A stretch of DNA of 64,000 nucleotides, from positions 1,285,001-1,349,000 of the forward strand of contig BRXU01000029.1 of the NCBI GenBank assembly GCA_030267565.1, in the 5' to 3' direction. Positions 21,160 to 33,200 of the stretch are shown here, piece after piece; the stretch's first letter is position 1; each line of letters starts with the position of its first letter. A program made the position numbers and the translations under genes. Source of the DNA: Pleodorina starrii (taxonomy: Eukaryota > Chlorophyta > Chlorophyceae > Chlamydomonadales > Volvocaceae). Under the pieces are notes generated by a model. It had not been told where the DNA came from. It did not search any database and worked only from the letters and a program-made list of their open reading frames with translations.

Positions 21160-24100
21160 TCAACTCCATGGCTCCGCGTCAAACGGGAAATCGGGGAAAT
21201 CCTCGGACAGCTGCTCCGAAAGTAACCTGGGAAGGTCGTCATCATCCGTCAAGCCGCCGCCGCCGAAATCGTCGCCCCCCGACGTGCCCGGAAAGAACCC
21301 ACCAGCATCGTCCTGCTGCGGCAGTTGCAGCGGTGGCAGCTGATGGAGTGGGTGCTGAAGGCCGGCTCCCAACGCAGCCTCAGGCGGGGCGTGCTCCAGG
21401 GGCGGTGAGCCCACGGTGGGGGGGACGGCGCTTTGTGGGGCCGTGGAGCTGCTGGCTGACTCCAGCAGCTGCTGCGCCTGGAGCTGCTGCTGGAGCGGCT
21501 GCTGCTGCGCCTGGAGCTGAAACTGCGGCGGCGTGGTCATGGGCGCTGGGCCGGAGATGCTGCCGTGGAGGGTGCTGGGGCTGTTGTAAAAGGTGAAGGA
21601 GCCGGCGGAGGCTGACGACCCGGGGGATGGAGCCTGGGGCTGCTGCGGCTGCGTCGGCTGCATGTGCATCTGCTGTTGGCACTGCGGCACCTGTTGGTGT
21701 TGCGGGATCAGTTGCGACTGGGCCGCGGACGCCGGGCAGGTGCAGCCGTCGATGCGGAAGCCGAAAGCAGTGACGGAGTCATAGCCAGCAGCGGCAATCG
21801 GGCCAGCGGGATTGTCCTGAAGCTGCATCTGCTGGGCCTGCTGCTGTATTTGCTGGGCCTGCAGCATCTGCTGGTGGGCCTGCTGCATCTGCTGGTGGGC
21901 CTGCTGCATCTGCTGCTGGGCCTGCTGCTGCATGTCCTGGGCCTGCTGCATCTGCTGGTGGGCCTGCTGCATCTGCTGCTGGGCCTGCTGCATCTGCTGG
22001 TGGGCCTGCAGCATCTGCTGGTGGGCCTGCTGCTGCATGTGCGGGGCCTGCTGCATCTGCTGGTGGGCCTGCTGCATCTGCTGGTGGGCCTGCAGCATCT
22101 GCTGCTGGGCCTGCTGCTGCATGTGCGGGGCCTGCTGCATCTGCTGGTGGGCCTGCTGCATCTGCTGCTGGGCCTGCAGCATCTGCTGCTGGGCCTGCTG
22201 CTGCATGTGCTGGGCCTGCAGCATCTGCTGCTGGGCCTGCAGCATCTGCTGCTGGGCCTGCAGCATCTGCTGCTGGGCCTGCAGCATCCAGCACTCCAGC
22301 AGTTGCGGCAGTGATGCCGTGGCCTCGGGCGGTGGACCGGTGCTGCTGCCATTTACCGTGTTGGAAGTGGCAATGCCGGCGGCAAAGCCGCCAGCAGTCG
22401 AGTCCCCAGTGGCCGACAGCACGAGAAGCTGCTGCAGCATCTGCTGTTGCTCCAGCGGCAACTGCAGATGACGGAGAATCTGCAGCACTGCCGATGCCGT
22501 GGAAGCTGGGCTTACACCGCTGCTGTAGGAGTAGCTGAAAGGGGCGGCCTTGAAGGCACCACCGGTGGCAAGCGGACTCGCCGCCGGCGGATTTGCCACC
22601 GCCGGCGAGGCGCTTGGTCCCAGCCAACCCTGCACACCGGACATGCCACCTCCAGCGGCGACGCCAATGTCGACCGCTGCACCCGGTGCAACCGCACCGC
22701 ACGCCCCCTGTGCGGTCACCCCCGGCAGCAGCCGCAGGGCCAACGAGCGCGGCTGCTGTTGCTGCTGCTGCTGTTCCGGCAGCCGTTGTGCCAGCGGCTC
22801 CTCCTGCGCCGTCCGCAGCCGCTTCAGCTGCCCACCGCGGCCCCGCGGCCCCTGCGTGGCCTGCTGCTTCCGGTTACGTGGCTGCGCACCGGTGGCTGCC
22901 GGCGAGGCGGCTCCTGACTCGGAGGGGCCGGCCGCCACGGCTGCACCACCACCAGCACCAGCACCTCCCGGAGCCGGGGCCCCGTGAACTGGCGCCACAT
23001 CCGCACCCGCGCCCGCCGCAGCAGAGGCCGCAGTCGGGCCGGCGGAGGCGGAGGCGCCAGTCGGGCTCGGCACCGCCGCCTCCCTCTGCGTACTGTCCTG
23101 CGAAGGGTCGTCCGCTCGTGCAGCAGGCTGGCGAACCTGCGGCAGCTGCAGCGGCTGCTGCAGCCGCTCCATCCCCAGAAGCTGCTGCAGGCACTGCTCG
23201 AAGTCGAAGATCGGCAGGGCCATCTGTGCGGGTCCCGGCTGCCCGGGCGCCGCACCGGCGCCGCCGCCGCCAAAGGTCGCCGCCGCCGCGACCCACAGCG
23301 GCACGACCTCCACCACGCGATCCCAGCCCTCCACGCAGGCAGCCAGGTAGCGGGGGTAGTTGAGGGCGGCGTGGTCGGGGTTCAGCTCCGCCTTGTCGCT
23401 TTTGAGCACGGTGGCGGCGAACTCGCGCAGCACCTTTTTGCATTCCTCCTTCGACAGCTGCTCGAGCGCCTCCCCGTCGGCCTGCAGAGGGGCGGGCCGC
23501 CGGACAAGGCCGGAGAACAAGATCGAGTGCGGAAGGTGTTAGATGCGTTAAGAGGGGGTGGGTGGGGTGGACTTCTTTTCCAAAGCAAGGGCGATGCCCG
23601 AGGAAGCGAGGATGTGGCGCATCCGTGCAGTGTGCGCTGGCGGAAGACTGACGCGACGGGGAAGCCTGCTGACCCCACGGCCTCTTCATGCTTGCGAGCC
23701 GATTGCATGTCAACGCGCGCCGCTTGAGTATCTTTTGTGCGCGGCGGCGGGGTCCGGCGCATGTGCGCCGCCCAGAGATAGAGACGGGCTGGCAATCAAC
23801 GAGCAGAGAGCCCGCTCTGTACTTTTTAAGGAGCGACTACGAAACTGCGGTCCTCCAAGCCAAATGTCAAGCAATGCCTGCAAGTTAGCGCAACCAGGTC
23901 GCCCCGCTTCACCGAGTTTTCACTTTCCGCGACCTTCAGTTGACGACTTTTTGCGTGAGGCAAGCACCCGTCGGCGTTCCCCAGGGTCGGTTGATCGACC
24001 TGCCGCCTGCCTCTCGCCCCGTCCTCACCTCAAGGAAGCTCAGTACGACATCCGCCGGCACGCCGTACGCCAGCGCGCAGTTTTCGCCGTCGGGTTTGCA

Positions 24101-25860
24101 ATCCTTGGGCACCCCGCAGGCCCCGCGGATGATGGGGCGGCGCCGGATGCCGTGCAAGCTCAGCTGCGGGCGAACGTGAAAGTTAAAAGGCCGCAGAGGG
24201 AGGTTATAAGGTTAAAGGTTTGCAGGGCCGAGGGCAAGCATGCTGCGGGGCGGTGAGGGACAGCAGCACGCCGGCCTTTCCCCCGTCACAGTCGCATACC
24301 TCCGTGTCATAACCTCCCGTGTTGCAAAGCCCACGCAGACAAAAGACAAAAGGAGAAACCCCACGCAAAGGACAGGGCTAAAGGCGAGGAGGGGCGGCGG
24401 CGGTACCTGAGCCTTATTTTCCAAGCATCATGGCAGTCCTGAAGCAGGCCATACGGTACCGACGATTGCTTGGAGCCGCACTCAGCGACTCGGGCGTCGG
24501 GCCAGCTGACCCCCCCCACACAGTGTGGCACACACACACATACACCCCCCCCACACACACAGGGAAGGAAACATCGCAGCATGCGCACTCGGACAACGTG
24601 CCGCAGACGAGGAGCTCACCTTGATGCGGTTGTCACTGAAACCTCCCGAGACGTGGCGCGGGTAGATCGGGATGAAGGCGCTTGCGTCCGCCGCGCGCAG
24701 CTCGCCGCGGGCACGGAGCGTGCGCCGAACGCAGCCGGTCGGCGTAGCGCCGCCACCGGCCGGCCCCCCCGCCGCAGCCGCAGCCGCAGCCGGCGCAGCG
24801 ATGATCGTCGGGAAAGCCCGCTTCAACCGCTTCCTCATCGACTGTACCCACGCAGCCAGGGCCTTGAACACGGGCCCATCCTTGTGCCAGCCAGCCTTGC
24901 CCACCAGCCGGTGAAGCCAGTGCGCGGCCTTGCGCCACGCCCCAAGCGCCGGGTCTTGGGGGTCGCCGGCGGGTCGCGGCAGGCCGTGGAAGTAGCAGCG
25001 CGTCAGGACAGACCAAAGGCGGTGGGCGTTGCGGGCTTGCGCCTCGCTCAGCGAGCCGCGCCCGGCCTCGGGCAGAATCGGCGGCACAGCGGCGGCGGTG
25101 CGGATGAACTCGCGCGTGTAGTGCGCCCAGTGGGCCTTGAACGGGGCCCAATCGGCTGGAAAGACAACGGTCATGACCTGTAAAAAGGGGTAGAAACGCA
25201 AAAGGGCGCGTGGCCATGCGCTGAGGGGCACAATAAGGCATAGGGGCAGACGCCTTTGTACAGAGTATGCTTTGGCGGGCAAGCTGGCCGCGGGAGGCCA
25301 GGAGTTGAAGGACGCCATGTTCGCTGCCAAATCCCAATGCAGGCGGGTGCTGAGCTGCTGACGCGCGGTTGCAAATACGGCTAACTTGGGCGCTCAACAA
25401 CGACAGTTGCGGCGAGGCATTTTTTGTCGTGAACCGCTACCAGAGCAACTTGACCGCATCTCCGCGTTCCGCGACAGTTCTACAGTAAGCTAGTATCGAC
25501 ATGTTTCTGGGAAGTTTGCAGGGTTGCAGGCGCACCTCGGTCACCGCAACGCAATACGGATTGGCGACATCCAGCAGCTGCCGGCAAGTATGGGGCCAAA
25601 CATGTCTACCTTCTGGCGCATACTGCACCGGAGGGTCGATGAATTCTTTCTCCATGTCTCCGTTCTGCCCAGGTACCTGGAGGATAGGCGCAGACCAAGT
25701 TGCGTACTCATCTAGAGCAACGACACGGCGAGTCCTGCTCCAGCAGCCGGGTGCCTCACGGGTAACTCACCTCGAACCACAGAAGGTATCCGCTTTCAAC
25801 ATTCTCAAACAGCAATGGGAGCCTCGATCCGCACACGTACTGTGGCTGTGGCTCCGGCAT
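21160..25860 (-). CDS. Unrecognised Q-rich protein with acidic C-terminus
   Basis: Five exons join in phase 0: 25860-25771, 25676-25536, 25177-24620, 24163-24029, 23481-21160, for 1081 residues from the ATG used. Upstream of that ATG the frame reads KKRRPG before a stop, so an earlier exon is possible. Residues 1-300 look like folded sequence: CGSRLPLLFENVESGYLLWF, VQYAPEGRHVWPHTC, FPADWAPFKAHWAHYTREF and a Cys-containing GACGVPKDCKPDGENC; I do not recognise the domain. Then EECKKVLREFAATVLKSDKA, several hundred residues rich in A/G/P/Q, a QMQQA/QMLQA repeat array, and a tail DDDDLPRLLSEQLSEDFPDF of acidic and hydrophobic residues, like a transactivation domain. A transcriptional regulator is a guess from composition. 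Confidence 0.75.
21815..22295 (-). repeat. CAG-rich tandem repeat coding QQMQQA/QQMLQA units
   Basis: Roughly twenty units of 21 or 24 bp made of CTG, CAT and CTGG blocks (plus strand) code glutamine-rich heptads and octads. Both strands and all frames stay open, which makes shadow frames such as a leucine-rich one on the plus strand. Confidence 0.95.
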
Positions 25861-26712
25861 TGGCCCAGGCCTTCTCTTTTTCGGCGGCGTATCTACTTTC
25901 TATTTCAGCTAACTACACTCACTAAGAACACAGACGGGGGAAGGCGTTTGCGCAGCAGCGCAGTTCCTGATCAACTCGGACGAAAGCGTACGATTTGGCG
26001 GGTACAGTGGGGCCCCGGGCCCGAGGGTACCCACAGCGTCGGATTGTCGGAAGTATAGAGTGTCACGGAATAGATAGACAATCCGTGTTTATCAGATTAG
26101 CAACTAGTTAGTATGGTGATCAGGTGACGGTAATGTAGGGTGATCATTATGTACGGCTGAACGTGTAACGATTTGACACACCCAAGCGACCTGGCGAGGT
26201 CAGAAGCACTGAATGCTATATGGAATTTGAATTTCTGTTGTGTTGGGGCGTACGCCCTGTCCGTGGCTGCCTGGCTGGCTGGCTGCCCGGCTGAGTGACG
26301 AGCAACCTTGATGGCTGGATACGCTATAAGGGCTAATTAATAGTACTTAAAACTCGTAACACGATATTAGAATCTTAAAAGCAATAGTGTACGTATGAGT
26401 ATGAAAGATGTTAGACTGAGTCCATGGTCCGAGGCCGCACTCGCTCCATCGCATCCAGAGCTTCTGTTCATTACTTATTGTACCGTTTTGGTCATATATG
26501 CATATTTACATGATGGCACCTCATCTTTTCGACATCCAAAGATATTTGCATCGCGAACATTCTTCCCGCGACCACACCACAGTTCTGCTAGCCGGTCCGA
26601 CGGCCTTGACGCATATTACTATTACATAGGATGACAAAGATGGCAAGGGATAAACTATGAGTGGCAGAGTGGTTGTTGGACGCCAACCCGCAAATGAACA
26701 CATTTTGTTTGC

Positions 26713-26735
26713 GTTCATGTTTCCGAAACATGAAC
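26713..26735. other. Palindrome with 11-bp arms
   Basis: GTTCATGTTTC and GAAACATGAAC flank one central base. It can form a tight hairpin. It lies about 240 bp past the retrotransposon stop codon. Confidence 0.85.
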
Positions 26736-26848
26736 GTTCATGAGACCAGTGTCGCCATCCTTTTCTCTTCCAATCAGACAATCAGACCGTATAACGATCT
26801 GACGCATTAGTGCAAACCCGTCTGCTACGCAGCAACTGCGGCTCGCCC

Positions 26849-26872
26849 CTCATGCCCTCATGAGGGCATGAG
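26849..26872. other. Perfect 24-bp palindrome
   Basis: The half-site CTCATGCCCTCA is followed directly by its exact reverse complement. It lies about 100 bp past the retrotransposon stop codon. A role in reverse-transcriptase recognition of the RNA 3' end is possible but not shown. Confidence 0.85.
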
Positions 26873-26970
26873 ACATTACATGTGTACGAGCCAAAATGGC
26901 TGGTAACATGCGTCCCCCCACAACGGTTATCCGTCAAGGGGCGCACTTTGAGACAACATAAGCCGTATGG

Positions 26971-28080
26971 TTAGCTACCAAGCAGCTCGGTACGCGCTTT
27001 CTGAATCTGGGACAAAAGACTGCCCAGTTTCGCCGAGTCAAAGGTTCCCATCACCTCCAACATGCTGCCACCCATAGGGAAGCCTATTGCCTCTCGTAAT
27101 GGTGCATAACCCGGACATTCCATCAGCACGTGCAACTCGTCTTCTACCGCCCCGCCGTGGCACACCCGACATGTCCTCTCCGCGCGCGGTTTCCGACCCG
27201 GTCCCCGTGCAAACCTTGATACATCCAAGTCCCAACGTCCCAGCCGAAAACGCATCAAGGCCGTGTGGTGCTTTCTCGGCATACACACCCTCAAGTGATC
27301 CAATGTTCGCTTGTGGTCCGAGTACGAATACGCCACACCCATCCATTTCAGGTACCGACACGCGGTAACCCCGGGTGCTCCCCGTCCCACACCCCCTTCC
27401 GCATATTCCGGAAAACTCCGCGGGTCCCTATTGAGGCTACCCGAGCTCCAATCCAACAAAAGGCGACGTCTGAACTCGGTCAATAAATCGTCAAACGGGA
27501 TCTCCAGGCCCAAGATCGCCTTTGCCTTCTCTTCACTGCTACGCCCCGCGGGTACATGTTGCCTGTAATCAAATCCAAGAGTCTCGAAGATCCGAAGCAC
27601 CTTTCCCGCCCAAAAATATTCGTGCGTGGCTGAGTGATCTGTTTCCAACCACGATTTGATATCTTCCTCAAGCACTGCCCGTGCCAACGACGTAGATTGC
27701 CGCGCTACCCGCTTCCAGAAGCCAAATACCTGCCGTGCCCAAAAGTACTGCAATGGTAACTGCGACGTTTCCGCGAACAATTGCCGGTTAGGCGGCAAGC
27801 TAGCGCCTACCACCTTCCGCAAAAAAATCCTTTGGACCTCGACCATCGGTTCCGCCATACACCTATCAAAGACGCCTGCCGCGCGCCCTACACTCTTCAC
27901 CCATTTCCCCCACTTCTTTAGCAACACCCAATTCTCCCCAGCTGGCGCTGAGCCAGGGCTCTGTCCCCAACGGTGCCACTCTTTAATTCTTTGACGCCCC
28001 ATGGTCCCCAGCGCCTCACGGATAGCGTCAGGGCCCCACACTTCAGCCCCGTACGACAGTAACGACCTGATTTGCACGTG
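26971..28080 (-). mobile_element. 5'-truncated non-LTR retrotransposon (LINE), ORF C-terminus
   Basis: An uninterrupted frame of about 368 residues gives the C-terminal part of a LINE polyprotein. It starts just after the reverse-transcriptase core (LLSYGAEVWG, typical of the thumb region) and ends with a zinc-knuckle-like CRVCHGGAVEDELHVLMECP, as in many plant and algal LINEs. The catalytic reverse-transcriptase motifs and any endonuclease are missing. A stop sits three codons upstream of 28077, so the loss is real truncation and not a start-site question. 5' truncation is usual for LINE copies. The intact frame points to a fairly recent insertion. Target-site duplications were not found by eye. 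Confidence 0.85.
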
Positions 28081-28305
28081 CCCTCAAGTATCATACGTCG
28101 TACGATCCGTTTGTGACAACTGACAAGCATCTTCGTCTAAGCCCTCCGTCTAGCTTTCGTTCTAATATTTCTATTTACATGTATAAGAGGTGACAAAGGC
28201 ACCACAGCCAACGCGACCCGCAGATCGCCGTACAAAGCCTCTAGCCTCAAGCCTCCGATACCGCAGCGCTGCGAGGGCTGAACAGCCTTTTCACAACATC
28301 CCCGC

Positions 28306-28551
28306 GTGGTCAGACCTTTGAAACTCCCACCAACCCCTGGTGCAGCCTGCGCCGAGGAACAGGGCGGCAGGGTGTGGCGCAGCGAGCGCAGCTCCTACGC
28401 CTTCAGCCGCGCCCTAACGCTGCCACAGGACGCCAACTCCGACGCCCTCAGCGCCGCCATCGACAGGGGAGTGCTGACGGTCAAGCTGCCCAAGAAGGAC
28501 CCGCCAGCCAGGCAGGAACTCAAGCGAACTGCTGTAACGGCAGCGCTGTAG
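28306..28551 (+). pseudogene. Small heat-shock protein (HSP20) C-terminal fragment
   Basis: The frame codes the end of an alpha-crystallin domain: RSERSSYAFSRALTLP, then the beta-strand GVLTVKLPKKDPP and a short tail, stop at 28549-28551. This matches the last part of plastid/cytosolic HSP22-type proteins of green algae. The first two thirds of the domain are absent. Upstream sequence from 28140 shows no HSP20 coding, and the truncated end of the LINE lies about 200 bp away. An AG acceptor at GTGCAG (28340-28345) could make it a last exon, but no partner exon is visible. It is probably a broken gene; a spliced gene with distant exons is the alternative. Confidence 0.65.
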
Positions 28552-30221
28552 ATGCTATGTGCGGCATGTGGTGCTTAGGCTCTCTGTTCTTGCCCAATGG
28601 CGCATGTGTGTTTCTGTCGCCCGGCGGAACGGGTGATCGGGTCGGTTTTGTTGCCCCGTACGGCATCGTGTACTGGCTACATTCGTCAGCCGGTCAGCCA
28701 AGAAACAGCGTAGTATATGTGGCACGTTGAGTGCAAGCACCAAGCAGTAGTTAGGAAGGAGGGGTTAGATATCGCGACATTGAACGAACGCGCGATCACA
28801 AGTTAACGTGAGCAGCAGTGCAGTGCCCTTCTTGCTCTTCCAGTTGGGCGTCTTTCACTGGGTGAACTGATTGACATTGGGACCGAAGCTCCAAGCAAGG
28901 GGGCGACGCTTGGGGCTCGCGTGCACACCGGTCTGTAATAGCATATTTGCTCCGGACGCTGTCCCTTCCCGTACATGTTGCAGGGGATAACATAAGAGGC
29001 TTTCGGGTTTGCTGCATCGAAAGGGGGGGCCACGGGGCCGGTGAAGGCATATGGGAGGCGCTCTTGCCTAGAAACTCTTGGGGTAATGAGTCTTTCCATT
29101 GTTCAATAGCTTACAACTGTGCAGGAAGCACGGCAGGCGGGAGTGCTGGCGGTGACGGTGTGTTGGATGTACGGCGTGTGGGAGCTAAGCGCTGCTGAGC
29201 GGCTGTCGGGAAGTGCTGCCATCACACGGCGGCTCCGATTTGCTGCATTTCGTGCATTCCAACTTGCCGTGGTTCCGTGTCACGCCTTGGGTACGTAGGT
29301 TGCAAGTGAACCGCAAATGCTGCCATGATGGATGCAGAGCGGATGATCTGACTCATCTGACTCATCTGACTCATCTGACGGATGAGAGGCACTTTCTCGC
29401 CGATTGACGCAAATAGCTCAGACGTGAAGTTACGTGCAGTCGTTGTTGATGCGCGATTGATCAATCAGCGCGAAGCAGCGTACAAACAGATTGCAGCGTG
29501 AAGGAAATCGCGCGCAACGGTACGCGCCCGCGGATCTACAGTACGGGAGCGGTTCCAGCCGCGCGAGCGTCATCGAGAAGCCATGCTGCCGCAACGCAGG
29601 TTGACCGGACTCTCTTGGCGTCGTCGCATCCTTATTTGAAGCGAGCTTCTGGCTGCCAGCTGCCAGGAGCGTAAGACACCGACAGCGGAACGCCACTTTC
29701 GGAACCCGAAATCTTCGCGAGGTCCTGCGAGGCGTTGCGAGGCGGCTTTTGTACGATGGTCTGAGCCTTTGACAAGTAACATTTCTCACAATCGGAGCGC
29801 AACGGATTCCAACGGATTCCACGGATGGCGCCAAAGCGAGGTTAGTTTCGGGGGGAGTTCCGAGACTGGCGTAGTCTGGCTCCCGACCTCATTTCGGTGC
29901 GGTGATTGTGGATCTATCAGTTGCTGGTACCGTAACACCAAGCTGGATATGCGCGGGTTGGGTTCGCTGTGTGGGTTCGCTTGCGGACCAAAACCTTGCG
30001 GCACTCGGGGGACGTGCTTCGTCGCTCGTCCATTAATCTCGCTCCTCAGTTGACGCCAAGGTCTTGGAATTGCGTTCGCGGTTGCTAACGATACGCCCTC
30101 AGGACCAGGAGCATCTCCAGCGGCGCGCTCCGCCGCCGCCGCCGCCGCCAGCCGCGCCGCCGGCAGCAGGAGCAGCACCGATGACGCGGTGGCTGCCGTT
30201 GCGGCGGCGATTCGCGCGGAG
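28552..30221. other. Spacer upstream of the MYND-finger gene
   Basis: No recognised gene. A 9-bp repeat (CTGACTCAT, three copies) lies at 29347-29377. Coding-like sequence in frame with the downstream gene reaches back to an AG acceptor at about 30102, so a 5' exon of that gene probably lies in this interval. Confidence 0.4.
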
Positions 30222-33200
30222 ATGGCAGCTGTGTCGCCGATGCATTCGGGGGGAGTGCAGCTGTACACACGCACAGCCGAGCGAATCTGCGCACTCTGGG
30301 CGCCCGCGGAAGCCAGGGGCAGCCAGCGGCGCCCTCCGGCTTCGGAGCTTGCCCAACTGCTGCACCTTGTGCGGCCCTTTTCCTCGTTCGCGCAGCTCTG
30401 CGGCGTCCGCAGCCTGGCCGAGTGGGCCCAGCCCGTTCTGCAGCACCGCGCCGCTGCTCGCGCCGCTGCCCTGCTGAACACGCAGCTCGACAGCTACGAG
30501 GAGCTGGCGGCGGGGGAGCAGGCGCGTGCCGGCAGCGACAGGGACGAGGCGATCGCCGCAGTGGCGATGGACCAGATCACATCCGGACTCTTCGCCACAG
30601 TGCGCACGCTGTCCAGCATCTGGGAGGCCTTCGACTGCACGCCGCCCGCCAGGGCCCAACCCACCGACCCGGCCACGCTGGGCCGCCTGCGCGCGCAACT
30701 GCTGGAGCAGCTGACTGGCGACGGCGAGGTGGTGCGGGCGCTGGCCCGCGTCCCCGGCTTCGTGGAGAAGCACATCTGGCCGATTGCGGGGGACCTGGCC
30801 ATGCCGGGCGTTCAATACGGCGCAGAGGCCGCACGCTACGGCTGCCTGCTGCTCAGCGTCAGTGCAGCCTATGTGACGCATGTGGTGGGCGCAGTCACGC
30901 GGGGGGCGAGGCCAGGCGGCGGCGGCGGCGGCGGGGGCGGCGGCATTTCGCTGGACCCGCAGCGCCGCTTGGCGGAAGTGGCCCGCTCGGGACTGGTGGC
31001 CTCCCTCAGTGCCGCCCTGCTGGCGGCGCCGCCTCATGACCCGCAGCCGCGAGCGGCGAAAGGGGATCCGCAGACGGGTGACTACAGGGAGGGGCTGCGG
31101 AGCTGCCAATGGGACGTGATGTGGATGCTGATGAGTGTGGCTGGCGCCGTGCCAAGGGTCGGGCCCCAGGCGCTGGCGCTGCTGGACTCGCCGCAGGTGT
31201 GGCAGCTGCAGCGGGAGGCCCTGCGGCAAGTGGCAGCCCTGGCGGTGGACCGCTTCGCGCCGCGGCGGCAGAGCGGGGAAGAGGGCAGTGCCTGTGGCAG
31301 CCGTGCCGGCGGCGGCGGCGTTGCAGCGGGTGACCGTGGCCGTAGTGGCCGTGGTGGCCGCGGCGGCGGCGGCGGCGGCGGCGGCAGGGCACGGTCCCGG
31401 GCTGCCAGCGGCGGCGACAGCAGCCGCAGCAGTCCCCGGGGCGGTGGCAGCGGCGAAGCCTCCGGCGAGGAGGGCGGTGTCCGGATGTGGCCGCTGCTAC
31501 AAGAAGCCTCACTGCGCAGCGACACCCGCCAATCCTGGACGCGCCAGTTGTTCAACATGGAGACCTGCGTCTTCGCGGCGCTGGTGCAGTGGAACGAGCT
31601 CAGCGGGCGCGGCGAAATGGCAGCGGCGGCTCGCGTGGCCCGGGAGCTGCTGCCCTCCCGCACGCAGGCGGCGGAACTGGGCGCGCGAGTGCTGGCGGCG
31701 ATGCACGCCTGCACGTCGGCGTTGGGCGCGCGGGAGGGAGATGCGCCGTCCTCAGCGGCCGCAGCGCACGTGAAGGCGCAGCAGCGCAGCCCCAGGTGCG
31801 GCGGGCTGCTGGCTAGGATGGTGCTGTTCCGGATGCGCGGCGCGACGGACGACGAGCTGGAGTCGTGTCTGCCTGGCCTGCTGGAGATGGCGGCCTGGCG
31901 AGTGGGTTTGGGGGCGGCGATGCTGGCGGAAGGCGGCGGCTCCTCGGCAGACGACTCCCCGGACACGCTACCGGATGCGCTGTCGGCGTTGCTGCAGGGC
32001 AGCGTCCACCGAATGAGCGAGACGGTGACGCCGGCGGAGGGTGGGTGATTAAAACGGCCCGGGGCTAGGGAACGCAACGCAGTTACCTGGGATATTACCG
32101 GAGGGTGGGTGTGGGTGCGGGCTCAGGGGGGCCTCGGGGGACGGTGGATGTGGGTGCGATGCTCCACCGCAGTACTACCGTAGTTGCAAGCACGCCCCGG
32201 CATGGGGCGCACGTTGGTCGGCTCCGCACATACGTACGCCACGCGGCCGGGGACACCTTGCCGCCACCGCTGCAAGGGAGGGCCGGCCCGGGTCATGGCG
32301 TGCCGTTCCGGCTCGCTCGCCTGTCCAGCGGGCGGTTGCCCTCAAGCCTAGGCACCATCCCGGACGTGTTTCGACCCCCTGATCGACTTGCCTATCCGCA
32401 CCTACACCCGACCGGTGTAACCCCCTTCACCTGCTGAGTGCTCCGCCCCCCCTGGAGACAACCGCCGGGGCCTTACCTCCGCCGCCCACCCGCCCACCCG
32501 CCCTCCCGCTGTATCTTGCAACGGAGCGCAGCGATCGTCACCTTTTCGGAAAGCCAGGAAGCCACGTTCTGGCGACGTGTGCATCCTGCCACCCGGGCCG
32601 CCTGCATCCATCGCCTGACCCACCCCACGGACATGGCCCTGCCGCGCTGGCTGGATGCGCTGCTGCGTGCCTCCGTGTCACGCGGCGGCTGGAACCGGCT
32701 GGCGCAGGTGCTGGCGCCGCAGACCGACCGCCCTGTGGTCCTCACCGGCGCACTGGCGGAGCTGCTGGGAGACCTCTTGCGCGCACGCCTGCCAGCCACG
32801 CAGCGGGGCCCCGAGCAGGAGCAGCCGCGGCGCGCTGGGGAGTGCGAGGGCGAGTACCGCGGGGCGGGTGGCAGCAGCGGCAGCGGCAGCAGGCGTGGCC
32901 CGGGGCAGGGCGGCTGGCAGGCGAAAGAGGACATCGGGCTGGTGCTCAGCGCCCTCAAGCTGCTGCGGCGCGAGGTAGCGCTCGGGCTCGGAGGCGGAGA
33001 GGGAGGGGGACAGGCGCTGCGAGCTTTCAGCCACTCGCGCCTAGGGCTAGCCTCCTTCGTGGCGAACGTCGGACTGTCCAACTGGGGCCTGCCCGGACTG
33101 GTGAGGGAGATGCGGCGGGCCGAGGCGGGAGGCGCGGGAGATGGTGGCGGCGGCAGCGGTGCCGGGCGTCCCCGCGGCGGCGTGGCGGGCACCGAGGCGG

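Larger units (their letters stand above)
25861..26970. other. AT-richer spacer, probable retrotransposon 3' flank
   Basis: Base composition is clearly lower in GC than the neighbouring genes. No credible gene; a 79-residue frame at 26395-26634 has no family features. Two perfect or near-perfect palindromes lie at 26713-26735 and 26849-26872. The part next to 26971 should be the 3' untranslated part of the non-LTR element; its end was not located. Confidence 0.5.

Noticed and set aside
21664..22702. Long leucine/cysteine-rich frames on the plus strand and an ADAAGP frame on the minus strand
   Set aside because: They are frame shadows of the CAG repeat that codes the glutamine array. The minus-strand frame that continues into conserved exons is the real one.
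25678..25740. Extension of the Q-rich gene exon 2 upstream through RRVVALDEYATWSAPI
   Set aside because: It would need an acceptor that breaks the frame with exon 1. The CTCCAG acceptor at 25677-25679 gives a clean phase-0 junction.
28306..28551. Complete small heat-shock protein gene
   Set aside because: Only the C-terminal third of the alpha-crystallin domain is present, so it was annotated as a fragment.
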